Below are positions 13,336 through 26,154 of a stretch of DNA of 64,000 bases, piece by piece. The notes below the pieces were generated by a model. That model was not told the origin of the DNA. It did no database searches and worked only from the letters and a program-made list of their open reading frames with translations. The stretch covers positions 1,114,035-1,178,034 of the forward strand of contig VXAI01000193.1 of the NCBI GenBank assembly GCA_013399305.1. Direction: 5' to 3'. The DNA is from Rostratula benghalensis (lineage: Eukaryota; Chordata; Aves; Charadriiformes; Rostratulidae). Every line of letters begins with the position of its first letter. The stretch's first letter is position 1. Both the position numbers and the translations under genes were made by a program.

Positions 13336-13810
13336 AATCACCTAGAGTCTACATTCCAGTCCCAGTGCAAGCCCTGTACCATTTGAACCGTGCCTTACGC
13401 TTAAGGCTGCAATGAACTGGAGAAGCAGGTCCTTGCCCTCAGTTTAGCTGGGTGAAGGAAACAATTCTGAGGCTCCTCTACAGCTCAGTTTCTCTGCACT
13501 GGGAAGTTCATCACACGTCATATGCAGCCCCATTCAGGTTAGGTGTGTTCTTCGTCCCGCTGCGCTGGTTAGGAAAGATGGATGCATCTGAAGTTGTTCC
13601 TCCTTCCTACATTAGCAACAACTCTCCCTTAGGTCAGAGCTCCTCTTCTACCTCCCCTAAAATTCATTAACCTTAACAGAGCTTGTAGGAAAGAGGGGTG
13701 AACGCAGCGAGTGGCCTCAGGAGTAATCGGGTCACTCACTGATTCTCTTCTTTCTCTTACCAAAAGTCTTCATTACAACATAAAAGCTACTAAACTGAAC
13801 ATACGCCATC

Positions 13811-13849
13811 TCTTTTTTTTTTTTTTTTTTCCCTTTTTTTTTTCTTTTT
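13811..13849. repeat. Polypyrimidine tract beside a 5' splice site
   Basis: A run of 18 T (13813-13830), CCC, ten T, C and five T. On the gene's strand it is an A/G-only tract that begins about six bases inside intron 3, just after the GTGAGT donor. It may vary in length between individuals. Confidence 0.9.
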
Positions 13850-13855
13850 ACTCAC

Positions 13856-14014
13856 CTACGCAGTTATCACAAAGGCTGCAATGTGAGGCACGAGGTGGGC
13901 GGAAAATCTTGCAAGTAAAACAGTATTTTAGTTTCACTGTCTGTCCATTGATGATCACTTCTTTTGTTCTGGGAGGGGGGCGGTATCCTCCTGAACTGGA
14001 GCCGTTTGCAATAT
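13856..14014 (-). CDS. ZDHHC14: ZDHHC14 coding exon (probably exon 3): first half of the zinc-binding CRD
   Basis: This 159-bp exon has two bases completing an Asp codon, 52 full codons, and one base of the next Glu codon. The acceptor is TTTAG|AT and the donor is GTAG|GTGAGT. The peptide starts [19 protein letters not shown], a linker typical of ZDHHC14, and continues into the cysteine-rich domain. The zinc ligands are in the expected spacing: Cys-x2-Cys (CFTC), nine residues, His-Cys, then Cys-x2-Cys twice (CSLC, CDNC). This domain binds two zinc ions and holds the active-site loop; it faces the cytosol between TM2 and TM3. The intron interrupts the domain right after NCV, a few residues before DHHC, so skipping this exon would remove most zinc ligands. 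Exon length is divisible by three, so skipping would keep frame. Confidence 0.96.
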
Positions 14015-14198
14015 CTAAACATGGAAATAGAAGGCATCAAATTTTTCGCATAAGCACAGAGCTGTCCTTGATGGCAAGCTATAGCAGGTTTTAAATTTAT
14101 ACTAACACACTTAAACAACTTTTCTTCCCTTCTCATTCTCCTCAAATAACACTTGACAGAAAGACAGTTAATTACAAATAGCATCTATAGGGAATTCA

Positions 14199-14240
14199 AA
14201 TTAAAAAAAAACCAAACCAAAAAACCACCACCTAAACCCC
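14199..14240. repeat. A/C-rich low-complexity patch
   Basis: Runs of A broken by CC pairs (aaccaaaccaaaaaaccacc), of the kind also seen at 60361-60432. Confidence 0.75.
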
Positions 14241-15258
14241 ATTCTGAAATGCTGAGAATTATCTTATCTCAAAACTTTTATATTCTCATATCCTCTAGCA
14301 GTTCATAAAGGATACTTTGAAAGACAACTGTGACTACTAGTATGGATGGTAAAAGCTGGACAAGTTTTCTTTAGCATTTTTCTCAATGCTTTAGAATTCC
14401 TTTAATAACAAAAAGTCTCTTTACAAGTGCTGCAGATATTCTACAATCTAATACAGAACCTACACATTTCCCATTTCCTTCAGCACCAGCAGCTCCACCA
14501 TTAGAGCTTGCATTTGGTAGTAATCAGACCAATCACTGCTTTCAGATCTCCTAAATTCTGTGATGCTATTCTGAACATGCTCCATTCTATCTCACAGCTC
14601 TTGCTGAAACTCTAACTCTTTATGTCACTTTTACACATCTTGAAGTTTGTTGCATGAAAATAGTTTCCAACCACCTCATTTGGTACAAGTGGTGGTGCTT
14701 GGGGTTTTGTTTGCTTGCTTTTGTTTTATTTTAGGAATATCAGCATTCATTTTTCCAGCAACTAAAGGACTGATTGGGCTAAATCACTGAAGACCAGTTT
14801 TGTCCTTTAAATACTCCCAAGCTGAGCTATACTCTGAAAGCTGAATGTATAAAAGCGGTACCTTTCCCTCAGTTTATCTGTTCTTGTATAATCACAATCA
14901 AACCAAACTACAGAAGTGAAAAGACCTCAAAATTATTACTCTTGGCCAGGTAGAACAATAGGAAAGTAAAATAAACTATATTTCAAAGTCAGTCACCTGC
15001 ACAACTGTTTTAAGTTGTTCCCCTCACTTTCACATTGGACATGCATGGGGCTAGATGACAGGCTACTAAAAGATCCATGACTTTTATTTGAGCTCAAATG
15101 GTTAGAAACATCACCCACAATTACAATTTCTGCCAGGTCTGCAGACATGGTTACACAGCCTACAAACTACACAGTTTCTAACAGAGCAGAACTTCTATCT
15201 AGCAAGGTATTCCAATCAGAGAGAGCACAGCTGTCCTAGCAAAGGTATAATTATACAA

Positions 15259-15424
15259 TCACAGAATCATAGAATGGTTGGAGTTGGAAAAGTCCTTAAA
15301 GACCATGGAGTTCCAACCCCCCTGCCATGGGCAGGGACACCTCCCACTACTGCAGGTTGCTCAAAGCCCCATCCAGCCTGACCTTGAACACCTCCAGGAG
15401 TGGGGCTTTTCTGGGCAACCTGTT
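15259..15424 (-). mobile_element. CR1 LINE 3'-end fragment
   Basis: The plus strand starts with tcacagaatcatagaatggt, the reverse complement of the CR1 terminal repeat. It then carries the antisense of the last CR1 segment (ccatgggcagggacacctcc, gctcaaagccccatccagcc). It closely matches the 3' end of the plus-strand copy at 28747-29627, so the two share a subfamily. Compared with that copy it lacks about a dozen bases near 15405, and it ends abruptly at aacctgtt. Confidence 0.92.
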
Positions 15425-18400
15425 AATATGCTATTTGGCAGCAAATTTAACTTAAGAATTTCTCATCTGCAACATGCTCATCCCCTCCATAAACATGCGG
15501 CAATAAAAGTTTTTATGGGACACCACTGTAAATTTGAGCACTGAAACAAAACTCTCTTCAAGCAATTGGTGTGGAGTAGATCAGCAATAGCTGCGAATGA
15601 AGGAATTTGGGTGTAAAGCTCCTGAGCATCCCTTACAAGAATGAAGTGGTGAAAACTGAAGAAACAGTAGCTCAGGAGCAGCCTACCAGCTAGACCCTGA
15701 TGAAGTACAGGGTCTATTTGCTCATGTTGGATCTAAAACAACCTCTGCCGTGTTCCTGGGACACTGGGCCAGGTCCTGTGCTCTGTACATGGAAGCACAG
15801 ATTACTGTATGGCTCCCATAGCAATCAATAATACTGATTTGGACCTCAATCTCAATACTACTTGAACACAGTACTTTGCATTAAATAAGTAGTGTGTTAC
15901 AGCTACAACTGTATTTACATGCTGAAACACAAATAGACAATAAAAGTTCTTTAATGTGCATAACGGATTTTTTTTAACAACTAAGTTGTTTGGAAGATAT
16001 TCATTAAATGATTGTGATTTTAAAGCACTCTAGCACATACAAGAATTGTATGAGGTCGATACAAATAATTTAATTTCTTCAGGTTATTTAAAACACTTTT
16101 TTAAAATTTGCTTGCATAACAGTTTATTTGTCCTCGTGACACACTAGTTTGAGTCAAGGAACTTTTTATTTTTGCATTCTGATTTAGAACTAAGCTGAAA
16201 AGATGTTCTTTTGAGGGCACAGCACAACTGTGCTTATACTATTTAAAGCTGATTCCTAAATCCAGAACACGGGGAGGAATTTCTTGTAATTCAGAGATTA
16301 CATTTTAAAAGCTTCCATATTTACAAGGACAATTTTGTTTCTGTAGAATAAGTTCTCACATGGTGTGTGAAATGCTGAAATAAATAACTTGTAGTACAAG
16401 TACAGATCTACATAAGACAATACTTTTTAGGGAAGAAAACCACCAATAGTAAGTTTCTGATTTTAAAAGGCCCCTAATAGCTGTTTTTAGTTACCACCAC
16501 TGAAAAAGATAACTATATTCTAATTCACTGTACTTTCAGTGACATCATCACCGGTGGGCTTGTAATATTCTCAGTCCTTCTAAAAATCCATGGACCTTAC
16601 AAAACACTGCATTATGCCCATTTCTGACAATCCTCTGGTCAAGGCAGACTTAAATTGTGATCAAAAAATGTAGGTCATTAGCCCTCTTTAGCTTTTTATC
16701 CAATAAAGCATGTAACACATGCATGCAAAACATTAATTAGTAAACTAATGATTTCCATGTGATACTCATACTCAAATTAAAGTGCATAATAGTCAAAGTC
16801 AGTAATGAAGCCTGAATTTTATAGAGGTATAGCTTTCTGTACTGCTAGAAAAACTGATGCATTGAATTTCTTAAAGTGTCAATGTTTCAAATTTTCTTCA
16901 TTTACAAAATTTTATCATTCCTGAGTATGTACATAATAATCCACAGAAAATTACTTAAACTCGTCAAGCTCTTGTTCTTAATGCAACATTTATGCATAAA
17001 GAAATAAGTAATGCTATGGACCAAATAAAATTAGAGAAGGATAACAAAGCCCAGTATTTCCCCACCTTTCAAGAAGTTCAAAAAGTACACTCTATCTATT
17101 TTATTTAAAATGGGCTCTAAAATAGTGGAATCTCAAAGGCAACTTCCCTCTTCTCTGGTGGAGAAGGGGACTACTGGCCAGCCCATGATACTTACAATGC
17201 TGGTTTTTTAAGAGGATTTCCTTCCAAACATTTGCAGGGAAGTTCAAGTTCACAAGGACAGCAAATCCTAGCTCTCTGAGGAAAATTAAGCTCAAAAATC
17301 CAAGGGTGAAAGCTGATGCAAAAGAAATTAATGAAAGCAGTCTTGCTGACTTTCTGTGGAGTCAGGATTTTACCCACAATCCTAAATTGCATAATCAAAC
17401 CAAAAGTTCCAGTCTTTCTGTTTATTAACAATTTTTTGCTGGAAATAAGCAACAGGGCAAGGTCAAATGTACTTGGATTTAATCAGCTTTATGTGACCTA
17501 AATTCACTAAACATGTCCTGGTCTTGCAGTGATTTTTCAGACTTCGACTGGACTGCTCAGATTTGGATTCTGAAAGAGTTATATCTTTTAATATCCTCAT
17601 TTCTTTTCATATGTGCGGTCCCTTTAAGGCATAGTAAGACAAACCTGTACAGAATCACCTTCCCCACATAAACTTCCGTTTGACCCCTCTGTTTTACACT
17701 TTTCTCTTCCAATCTGTTACTGAGGTAGTAATGCAAGTCATTTTACAAGAAGGGTAAAGTTTTCCCACTACTGGGATTGCCTTCCATCCTCTCATTTTAT
17801 AACCTCTCCAGCAGCGTTAAATGCTCATGCACTAGATGGGGCTCCAGTGTTTTTATTACCCTACAACAAAACCCCCAAACATACAATCCATAGCCTTGCA
17901 GGACCAATGTACCTGAATTGCTGCCATAAAATCATTCTGTGTATTTGATGGAGACACAGCCCACCAACCTTCTAAAGCGACAACAAACTCCAGCCTCTCA
18001 AATCATTACACTGAAAACAAATGGAAGGTGCCATTTAGATGAGACACAGAGGCTGGAATTTTGCATACTTATCACCAGGATTCTCCCACTCAATCAAATG
18101 CTTGCTTTTTTTGTCAATTTTCCTAAGATCCTAGGACAAACAGTCTTTAGAAGGTCTCCATCCATGTTGTCTCTACACAAATTTAACATCCATACTATGC
18201 AAGGTTTGCCAGCAACTCTAAAAGGAAACAATTTCAACCTTCAAAAAACTTTATTAGACAAGTTAGTAACTTGAAGTAGTCATCATGCTTCCTGCTAAGT
18301 AAAACATATAATGCAATTTAAAAAAATACATCTTTAAGTATGACCTATAGCATCTGCAGAATAAACCGAAAAAAACTCCTTAAAACTACCAACAAAATAA

Positions 18401-19410
18401 TCAACCACCAAAAAACCCTGTAAAGATGCAAACCTCTTCTTAGAAATGTCTTCCTTTGTGTTTAAGAGCTTATATTTAAGATAAATCCTTAACAACAGCA
18501 GGCTACAAAGTCAAATTTTTTAGGGAAAAGAACTTACTCAACATTTTCTTGTTTCCAGACACTAATCTCAGGGACAAACAGTACTGGGAACATGGCTTAG
18601 ACTGAAACCAGCAGCTGCTAACTGCATGCTTCACATAATTCTTCTGATAGTCAACAAGAGATACCAAACAAATATTACTCCTGACTTTAGATAAAATACT
18701 TACTGCCTTGATTTCAGGAAAAAAAAAAACCCCAAACAACAATGTATTACTTTCTTAAGAGTAGAATTGAAGTTTAAAACTTTATGTGAAAGGTATTCTT
18801 ATCCCCTGAAAGACAGGTAATCTTCAGCGATTTGCTGAGGGAAAGCAGCATAGAAGGTAAGAATTTTCTGGAAGGACTTACCCGACACACCAAGTAATTT
18901 CACTCAATTTATTTAAGAATATTGTTTGAAGGTGCAGTATCAGGTATGACTATTAGCCTATCAGGCTGGTATCTCACCTTTGGAGTGAAAGAAAAACATA
19001 CCCACTTTGTATCCACTTAAGTGGTCTGTATTTGTTCAGGCTACCGTCATTCTATGAAATGCCTTTGCTGTGGCACAGATTCACTTTTATAAGGCTCTAA
19101 GGAAATCAAAGCATTTCAAAACAATTGAAAGATGGGCAAGAAGTCTGAAATGCAGTCTTGAGAGCCAAAGAGAATTAGAGAGCCAAGACAAAACCAACTT
19201 CCAGAGACAGTGTAGCTAATTCAGGGCTTTCGAAAAAAGCACAAGAAAGCGAACATAAACTGTGAACTGGCCAGAGCTGGTTGTACAGAATAAATTAGGA
19301 AGATATACATAAGTTAAGACAGCTACCCTGAACAAAAATCCAAAGCATTTCCTTACTTATAGATGAGCCTTTTTAAGGCTGGAAGGATAAATTACGATGA
19401 TCATCTTTTT

Positions 19411-19708
19411 ATGGACAAATGCTTTCCCATCTGTGAAACCCATTCTGCTGGGTTCAGTTATACTTTTTAAGCTTCCATATTAGTGCGAGGTCCCCTCAAG
19501 TGGAAAAATGTTTTAGGATAATAAACTTATAAATATGAAAGCTTGAAAAGCATAACCAAACCCAGCAGCACAGGTTTCACAGATGGGAATGCATTTGTCC
19601 ATGTACATGTAGGAGATTAACTGTCCTTCAATATTGATCTCTATTGCATTGGACAGATGATGCAGATTATCCTACAAACATTTTTCCACTTGAGGGGGCT
19701 TCACACTA
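19411..19708. repeat. Interleaved inverted repeats A-B-A'-B' (unclassified)
   Basis: Arm A (19411-19481) is the inverted copy of arm A' (19532-19602): 71 bp, no gaps, nine mismatches (87%). Arm B (19481-19522), inside the loop between A and A', is the inverted copy of B' (19666-19708): one inserted base and three mismatches, with an uninterrupted 22-bp identical core around ccacttgagggg. The order is A-B-A'-B', not the B'-A' order of a simple inverted duplication. I recognise no CR1, LTR or other known family in it. It could be two opposed copies of a short palindromic DNA transposon (MITE) with parts lost. As RNA, A and A' would form a long stem, and B with B' could add a pseudoknot. Both strands could transcribe such a structure; the ZDHHC14 pre-mRNA contains it. 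Confidence 0.88.
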
Positions 19709-22682
19709 AAATAACTACATGAGACATACCATAACTGCAAAGAGGTTACAAAATAAGGCTGCTCCTAGTTTTCATGTTCCCATAGAAACAACAGCCCCTC
19801 TCAATATTGTATTTTGTGCGGTTGCAGGAAACATGCTTATGTGCACCATAAAAAGGATACAACTACCATTGGGGTTGCGCTGGAAAAAACTACTTCAATT
19901 TTCATGAAAGCTAGAACTGGAGTGAAAATACTACATCAACAAGTATAACTTACCATTTAGGGGGTGGGGAGGGTGGGGAGAAGGTCCTCTTGCATTTGAC
20001 AAATTATAGCACTCTCATAGCAAATAACCATACATTATCTTCAGTGATTTTGCATTACACAAGCCTCATGCATCTAGTTGGTTTTGTTCTATTATGCTGT
20101 ATGAAGCTATATTCCTTATTTGTGAAGCCTTCAGATGCTTAAGCAGGATGATTCAACCAACCTTGAAACTCAGATGATTTTAATACCGTAACATTTTAAT
20201 ACCTCTAGCGTAATAGAGAATTTGAAGAAAGCAGCTGAGGTCTAGCACAGGCTGCAGCCTTTGAGCTTAGCGTGCAACTTTTTCTGTGTAAATTTTGGCA
20301 GAAAAAAACTTGGGGGGTGGTAGCAGGCAGGAGGGAGACCACAGTTCAGATATCCTCAGCAGCAGCTTGCTAAGAGCTACAGAGTTAACTCTTCCATATC
20401 TCTTCATTGCATAGCACGTTAACTCCATTTATGAACAGATTATAAACATGCCATTGCTCCAGAGAAACTAAGGCTGTCATGTTCGAGCAGAAATGAGTTT
20501 ACTGGAGACTGCTGCAGTCAAGCACTTGGGGCAAGGAACCAGGCTCTTCCTCCCACCACCTCCACAAGACGTTTTGAGGAAATCCCATCTCAGAAACACG
20601 AGGTGAGTAAAAAGCCAAGTGGAAGGAAGGATGAGATGAAGAGGAAGGAACGACAGACAGCAAAAAGATGCAGCCAAATCTCCAGGTAAGAGCCATGGAG
20701 GCAGGGCTGAGCAGATATGTAGGAAAGACAGGGCAGAACTCCAAAGTGCATGATCCTAAGAGATACCATGCAAGTAAGAGGCAGAAAACAGATGCAGAAT
20801 GGACTCAACACCAGAAAGCACAGGATTTTCCAGAAAATGGAACCAAATCTCAAAGAACTTTTTGAAACGGGCGGTGGTTACTTGTTTCTGTGCCAAGGCC
20901 CAAATAATGCATTGTTCTAGCACTGCCTTCTGCCTTCGCTCTCCAGGTTTTTGTTACTCAAAGACTATTTTGTTTTGTCCGTATAACCACTGGATTATGA
21001 AAATAATGCCTCTAAGCCATTTTCTATGCCAATTAGCAAGTAATCAAAATACCTCATCCTTTAAATAGAGCCAAGAATGCAGTTAATATTTACAGCTTGT
21101 CTCTATGTATCCATCCTACAACAATAAAGAACTAAAGTGCATACCATAAAAAAATTCTAAAGTTACAATTACTCCATGTCCATTTCAAAACCACGGATAC
21201 AATGAAATACTGCTGATATGAGTACTGGATTTGAAAACCAAGGAATTCATTTGCTGTAGTTAAAATAGGAAAAAATACCTTAATAAAAGCATATTTAAAA
21301 CATGATTTACAGAACACAAGGTTTCACCAAGCAATTGGGTATAGAGGTGAAAAATGTCTGTCTCAGCAAGATAACTAAATCCTAATAACTACTCTTCAAT
21401 AGCTCACTTGCGATCTCCTTCAGCAAACCATCACCATTATCATCTTTAAACATAATAATGGAAAGGGGTAAATTTCCATGAGGGAGCCCATCTGTTTTAC
21501 ACAAAAAGAATAGGTTCTACAAGTCTTTGTTCTGAAATTTTTTCCCCCAACTGCACCGCTATTTCTAGTGGATAATCAGCAAGTAAATTTCAGTGGCAAC
21601 TTCATTAATAGATTTTAACTTCCCTTTCTGGCTAAAGGATTCAAGAAATTCAAAGAAACAGACACAGAAATGGAAAAGTACCTACAGACGACAGGGAATG
21701 TGGGACAGTACCTATATGGATACTACTATTCAGTGTATTATTCTGCTCTGTTCCTTTCCAATATAGAGCTGCAAAAGCTTCCTCCTGTTTGCAAAGATTT
21801 TATTTCATTATTTTTCAAACAGCTTAAGGAGTAAGGACTATGATTATTCTATAGCTGAACTATCAGCCACCATGATATGAGGCACAATTCAAAACACCAT
21901 ATCAATCTGTCTTTTCTAAACTAATGACCATCTGTTTTAACTTGGCAAACTGTTCTCAGTAAGGGAAGCAACAACAAGTATGTCCTTATTTTAACCACAG
22001 TTAAGAAGATTTCCCTCAAGTGCATTTTTCTTCATATGTAGTCTATGCTCCAGCTTTTCCTTTCAGTGATCTCACATTATAGTAGGAATAAATCATCCTT
22101 TCAACCGTCAATACTTGTCTCATTACAGCAAAAACAAGAAACAAAACAGAGCAGAACACCAGCAGTAAGAAGCTCAACGATCTGTCTGCAAGTCCTGATT
22201 CTAACCAACTTGGCCAAAACCAGGTTAAAATAAATTTGTTAATATAAAAAGTGAAAGATGATTGGTCAACATGCTCAGACATAAATGTCTTTTCTTCTAG
22301 TTCTGGTTTTAATACACTTCACTGGTGCAGACCTTCATGTAGTGTCCTCCTGTGGTGCACCAGCCCCTTCCTCACAAGAACACCCACTGGTTAGGTACAG
22401 CAGTGTCCCAAATTGTGCTGCTTTTCTAAGAAGGTAAAGGGCGAACACACACGGGATGGATGTATTAAGATGGGATGTAAGTTGATCAGTAGAAATAGGT
22501 GATAATTTAAAAACAAGTTCGGTATTAATCTAACAATAGCTAAGCCTTTAATAACCAATTACCTTTACGAGCCAAATTTGATAATAGTGAAATTTAATGG
22601 AAACTTTTTTTTTTTCTCTTAATGTTCATGCTTTACTTTATTTAGAAAGCAGAACTACTTCTTTATTAAATGCCTTAAAGGG

Positions 22683-22714
22683 CTCATATCAGGTTTAAGT
22701 GACTCATATCAGGT
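22683..22714. repeat. 12-bp direct repeat
   Basis: ctcatatcaggt occurs twice with 20-base spacing in intron 2. Confidence 0.85.
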
Positions 22715-25700
22715 ATGATAAACAGCTACTTTTCGTCTTTGGAAACAGCTTAGATTCTGTTACTCATCATTAGGGCAGCAGAGACCAGGATGACAACTAG
22801 CAAATTAAGACTACTTGTGCTTCAACCTGAAGAAGAGGGAAAAAAATAGGACTGCTTGAATTGCTGGAGCGAAACAGCTAGGAGAGATCGTTGGGGCAGA
22901 CTTATGAAGTGTAAAGGTTTAACAGAAATTTGATTTCTTCAAGTAAATCTGATGGAAGGTTACTTAATTGGAAAGATATTCTTATGATTTCAAATACCTC
23001 ATAAATATATTTACCTTCCAATCATAAGGCATTTTACTGGGAACTCCAGTACTGAAATAGGCAAAGAATGTCCATTGTTCCCCAAATATTGCATTAATAG
23101 AACTGAATGAAAAGACCATTTTAAAAAACCACAAAAATATTCACAAGCCACCACAGTAATTACAGCAGTAGGCAGTTATACAGGAAGCTCTATTTCAAAA
23201 TGGCTCTTTCTGGAAAACTCTAAATTTAAAACAATTATTTTTCTACAAACAGTAACACAATTTTATGATAGAAAGGGGCATTCCTTTTTGGCAACACCAA
23301 GAAATCTACCTGCCTGAATTCCACCTTCCTCCCACAGGTTATTCCTACAGAATAACTTTTTTTTTTTTCAGAAGAGGTGGGGGCAAAAAAGAGAAAGGAG
23401 GGTGAAATTATAAGTTTCTCATATTTCCCCAAATGGTTCTAAAATGCTTTTTTCCCCAGTCTCCAAGCTTTTCTTTCCAGCTATAAAAATAATGCCATTA
23501 CACATTAGAGCAACTTGCCCATTTCTATGCAGCACATTATCTGCTCAGTATTTGATTCTGAAAAATGTTTGCAGTGACAGCAGTGGCAAAAGCTAAAAAA
23601 ATAAGCTCTAAAATCAGTCTTCCTGAGAAATCTGTTAGCTTTCTCAACAACACAAATTTGAACTTTGGCATCTGTTTTCCACATATCAGAATGCTGTGAA
23701 TATTCTACTATTCTTCTATTACACAAGCAAGGTCTGAAATTATTGTTTCTGAAGAGATTTCCAGTTCCTCAGTATAAACACATTCCATATCCACTTTCAA
23801 TTTTTTTTGGAGTGTGGTGAGAATATGGCTTCACAATACTCCTCCATTTCTGATTTAATTTCTTTAGGGCCTGTAAGGGCAGGTTGACTGAAGATTTTCT
23901 TTTTAAATAAGTGCCATATCGGAAAGGGAGCAAATAGAATAAGTTTACATGAATTTAAATTCACCCATCTGGGATTGAGTTATCTGGGTCATCTAGGACC
24001 TGATGGTTGTCTTCTTGGTATGCTATGTAGAGTATGGTCCTTGCCCAAAACTCAGTCCTGCCTGGCTAAATGTCACCTTCTTCCTGTCATGGCAATGACA
24101 TCTGGCTCCCCACAATTAGTCCAAACAATGGATAAAAGCAATGCAGGTTTTCTTCCTGAAGTGTATTCTGCTGGAATTCACACTGATTTTAGAAAGCTAT
24201 ACCGGGTCTATAAAATTTGGTGAACTACACATCTCAGGCTTCACACACCCGCGAGAAAAAGACTTCCTTACCACAAAGTTCAACAGCCACGTTACATGAC
24301 CATACACTTCCCAAAGCCTCGAACCTACTCAAATTGCACACAGAATAAGTACAAGTAGCTGCTGCACATGAGGAATGCTTCAAGTGCACCTATTCTGCTT
24401 CAGACCTCAAATCTGAACACTTGGAAATACACAAAATGCTGGTTGTTGACACAGCCACCTTTTTAACTTAGTGCAACAGCTGTGGTCAGGACCTTCCAAA
24501 TCCCTGGAAAGAAAATTATGTCCCTGTAGTGATGATCAATGAACTCATGACTATATTTTGAAATTGTGCTTCTTTGTAAAATAATCCATACCAAAGATAA
24601 CGTGCATTTCCATAAAACAATACCATTCAGTCTCCTGTGACAGTGGTTTTCTTCAACTGAGTCCTTCAACAAGGACAAGACAAGATATTTTTAATCACAA
24701 TTAAACCATTAGCTTCAAACAATCACTAAAGTATGTATGTCCTTAAAAACAAACTTGTTACCTTTCTTCTGCTAAAGTTCTAAAATAGGGATTACTTCTT
24801 TTTTTTTTTTTACTTTAACATTTTTTTGTCCAACAGATCTCTCAAGTGGATGAAAGAGCTTCAGGATGTGCTTACTGTGTCTTTACAGCTAAGTAAGAGG
24901 AAACTAATGGTGTATTGTTAACATTTTGCTATTTTGACATGAATTCTCCCATCATTCTTACTTACTTACTGCCTACACACTACATTTGCTTTCTGAAAAC
25001 CAGAAATGCTCCATGGTGTACACCAAATTAACTCTACCACGTAACATGATGTTAGAGGCTAAAGCAACTGCCCCTCAGACATTTTTCGCCAAGGCTTTGT
25101 GGAGAAAAGATAACCAGCCTAGATAACCAGAGAAAACCTAGTCAGAAGTCAAGCCCTTAAATACATACTCTACAGATGGCAGAAACATCTGCAACAACAG
25201 CTTTAGAGCGCTTGTTTGCTTCTACTGCTTTTAATTATTTGTCACAGTAAGCAAAGCCTAAGTACCATAGCATTAAACACCAAGGACCCTGCAGGTATTT
25301 CTCCCGTGCTTGCATAAACCTGTTGTTTGTCTTTGCAATTATATGAGCAAGTGTTCCTCTGAAATTGCTTCAGAACACAGGATTTCCATTGACTACCGAA
25401 TCAAAGCAGTTTTAGTAGCTTAGTCAAAAATTAGCAAACAAATCCACTGTTTATGAAGCAGCTCTGCAAATTCATCCTGTTTTTTCTTATCCAGGTAGCA
25501 CGTTTTAGCTATTCAGCATATTGGTAGCTGTAAAAATTTCACAACTAGAATTCAGTTAACAATTCTCTTGATAAATGGGGCCGATTAAAATCTGCCTCAT
25601 TAAAATCTGTGTAAAGCCAGCCTTTAATTGTGCTAGCTTCACACAGATAAAAAATCATAACATTTTATTACTGTTAATGAAGAGAAACCTTCCCAAGGCT

Positions 25701-26154
25701 GCATCAACTTACAAGACTGTATATGAACACAGAGACTTATCTGACTCCTTTGCAATATAAATAACAACGTAATTAAGTTCAGTTGAACTCTGAGGGTACA
25801 TTGCTTTACAAGATGCACGATTGTAGAACCGTAGCAATATCACCTTTCTTGCCAAACTTCAGAAAGTATTCTCGTGTGCACCACGGAGACTTCTACCATA
25901 CTTGCTGAAAAGAATTTACAGTAACAACTATCGCTCTCCAAGGCCAGGATTCTGTTTGCTGGCTTCCTTGGTGAAGAACTGATCAAGCATCTTTCCACGG
26001 GAATCACTGCAATGTCATTGGGCATTACAGCTCCAGAACAATTACTGTGGTGAGACAGGAGTATCTCCTCCCAGGAGCAGAGCAGCACACTGCCTTCACA
26101 CAGCACATGCACCCTCGGGAGGAAAGCGAAGAGACAACAGACCTTCAGTGTTAC

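Larger units (their letters stand above)
2377..13855 (-). other. ZDHHC14 intron 3 (11.5 kb)
   Basis: Intron between the two CRD exons, from donor GTGAGT at 13850-13855 to the acceptor next to 2377. It contains a CR1 fragment (about 10626-10940), simple repeats (CT at 3500-3525, A at 6286-6300, T at 9131-9149 and 9258-9272), a 21-bp tandem duplication (9875-9919), smaller duplications at 4917-4951 and 13309-13335, and a polypyrimidine tract beside the donor (13811-13849). ORFs of 60-127 codons are scattered through it, none resembling a known protein. I saw no further exon or RNA gene. Confidence 0.85.
14015..26154 (-). other. ZDHHC14 intron 2 (12.1 kb)
   Basis: Intron between the TM2 exon and the first CRD exon. 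The donor is GTAACA and the acceptor TTTAG, with a comparatively weak pyrimidine tract. It holds a CR1 fragment (15259-15424), the interleaved inverted-repeat structure (19411-19708), a 12-bp direct repeat (22683-22714), an A/C-rich patch near 14199-14240, and T/A tracts near 22608, 23358 and 24801. No other exon or gene was recognised; the open frames are short and unlike known proteins. Confidence 0.85.

Noticed and set aside
13867..14184. 105-codon minus-strand open frame and the overlapping 127-codon plus-strand frame (13711-14094)
   Set aside because: Both are in the wrong frame or strand across the real ZDHHC14 exon at 13856-14014. The correct frame gives the CFTC...CDNC zinc motif.
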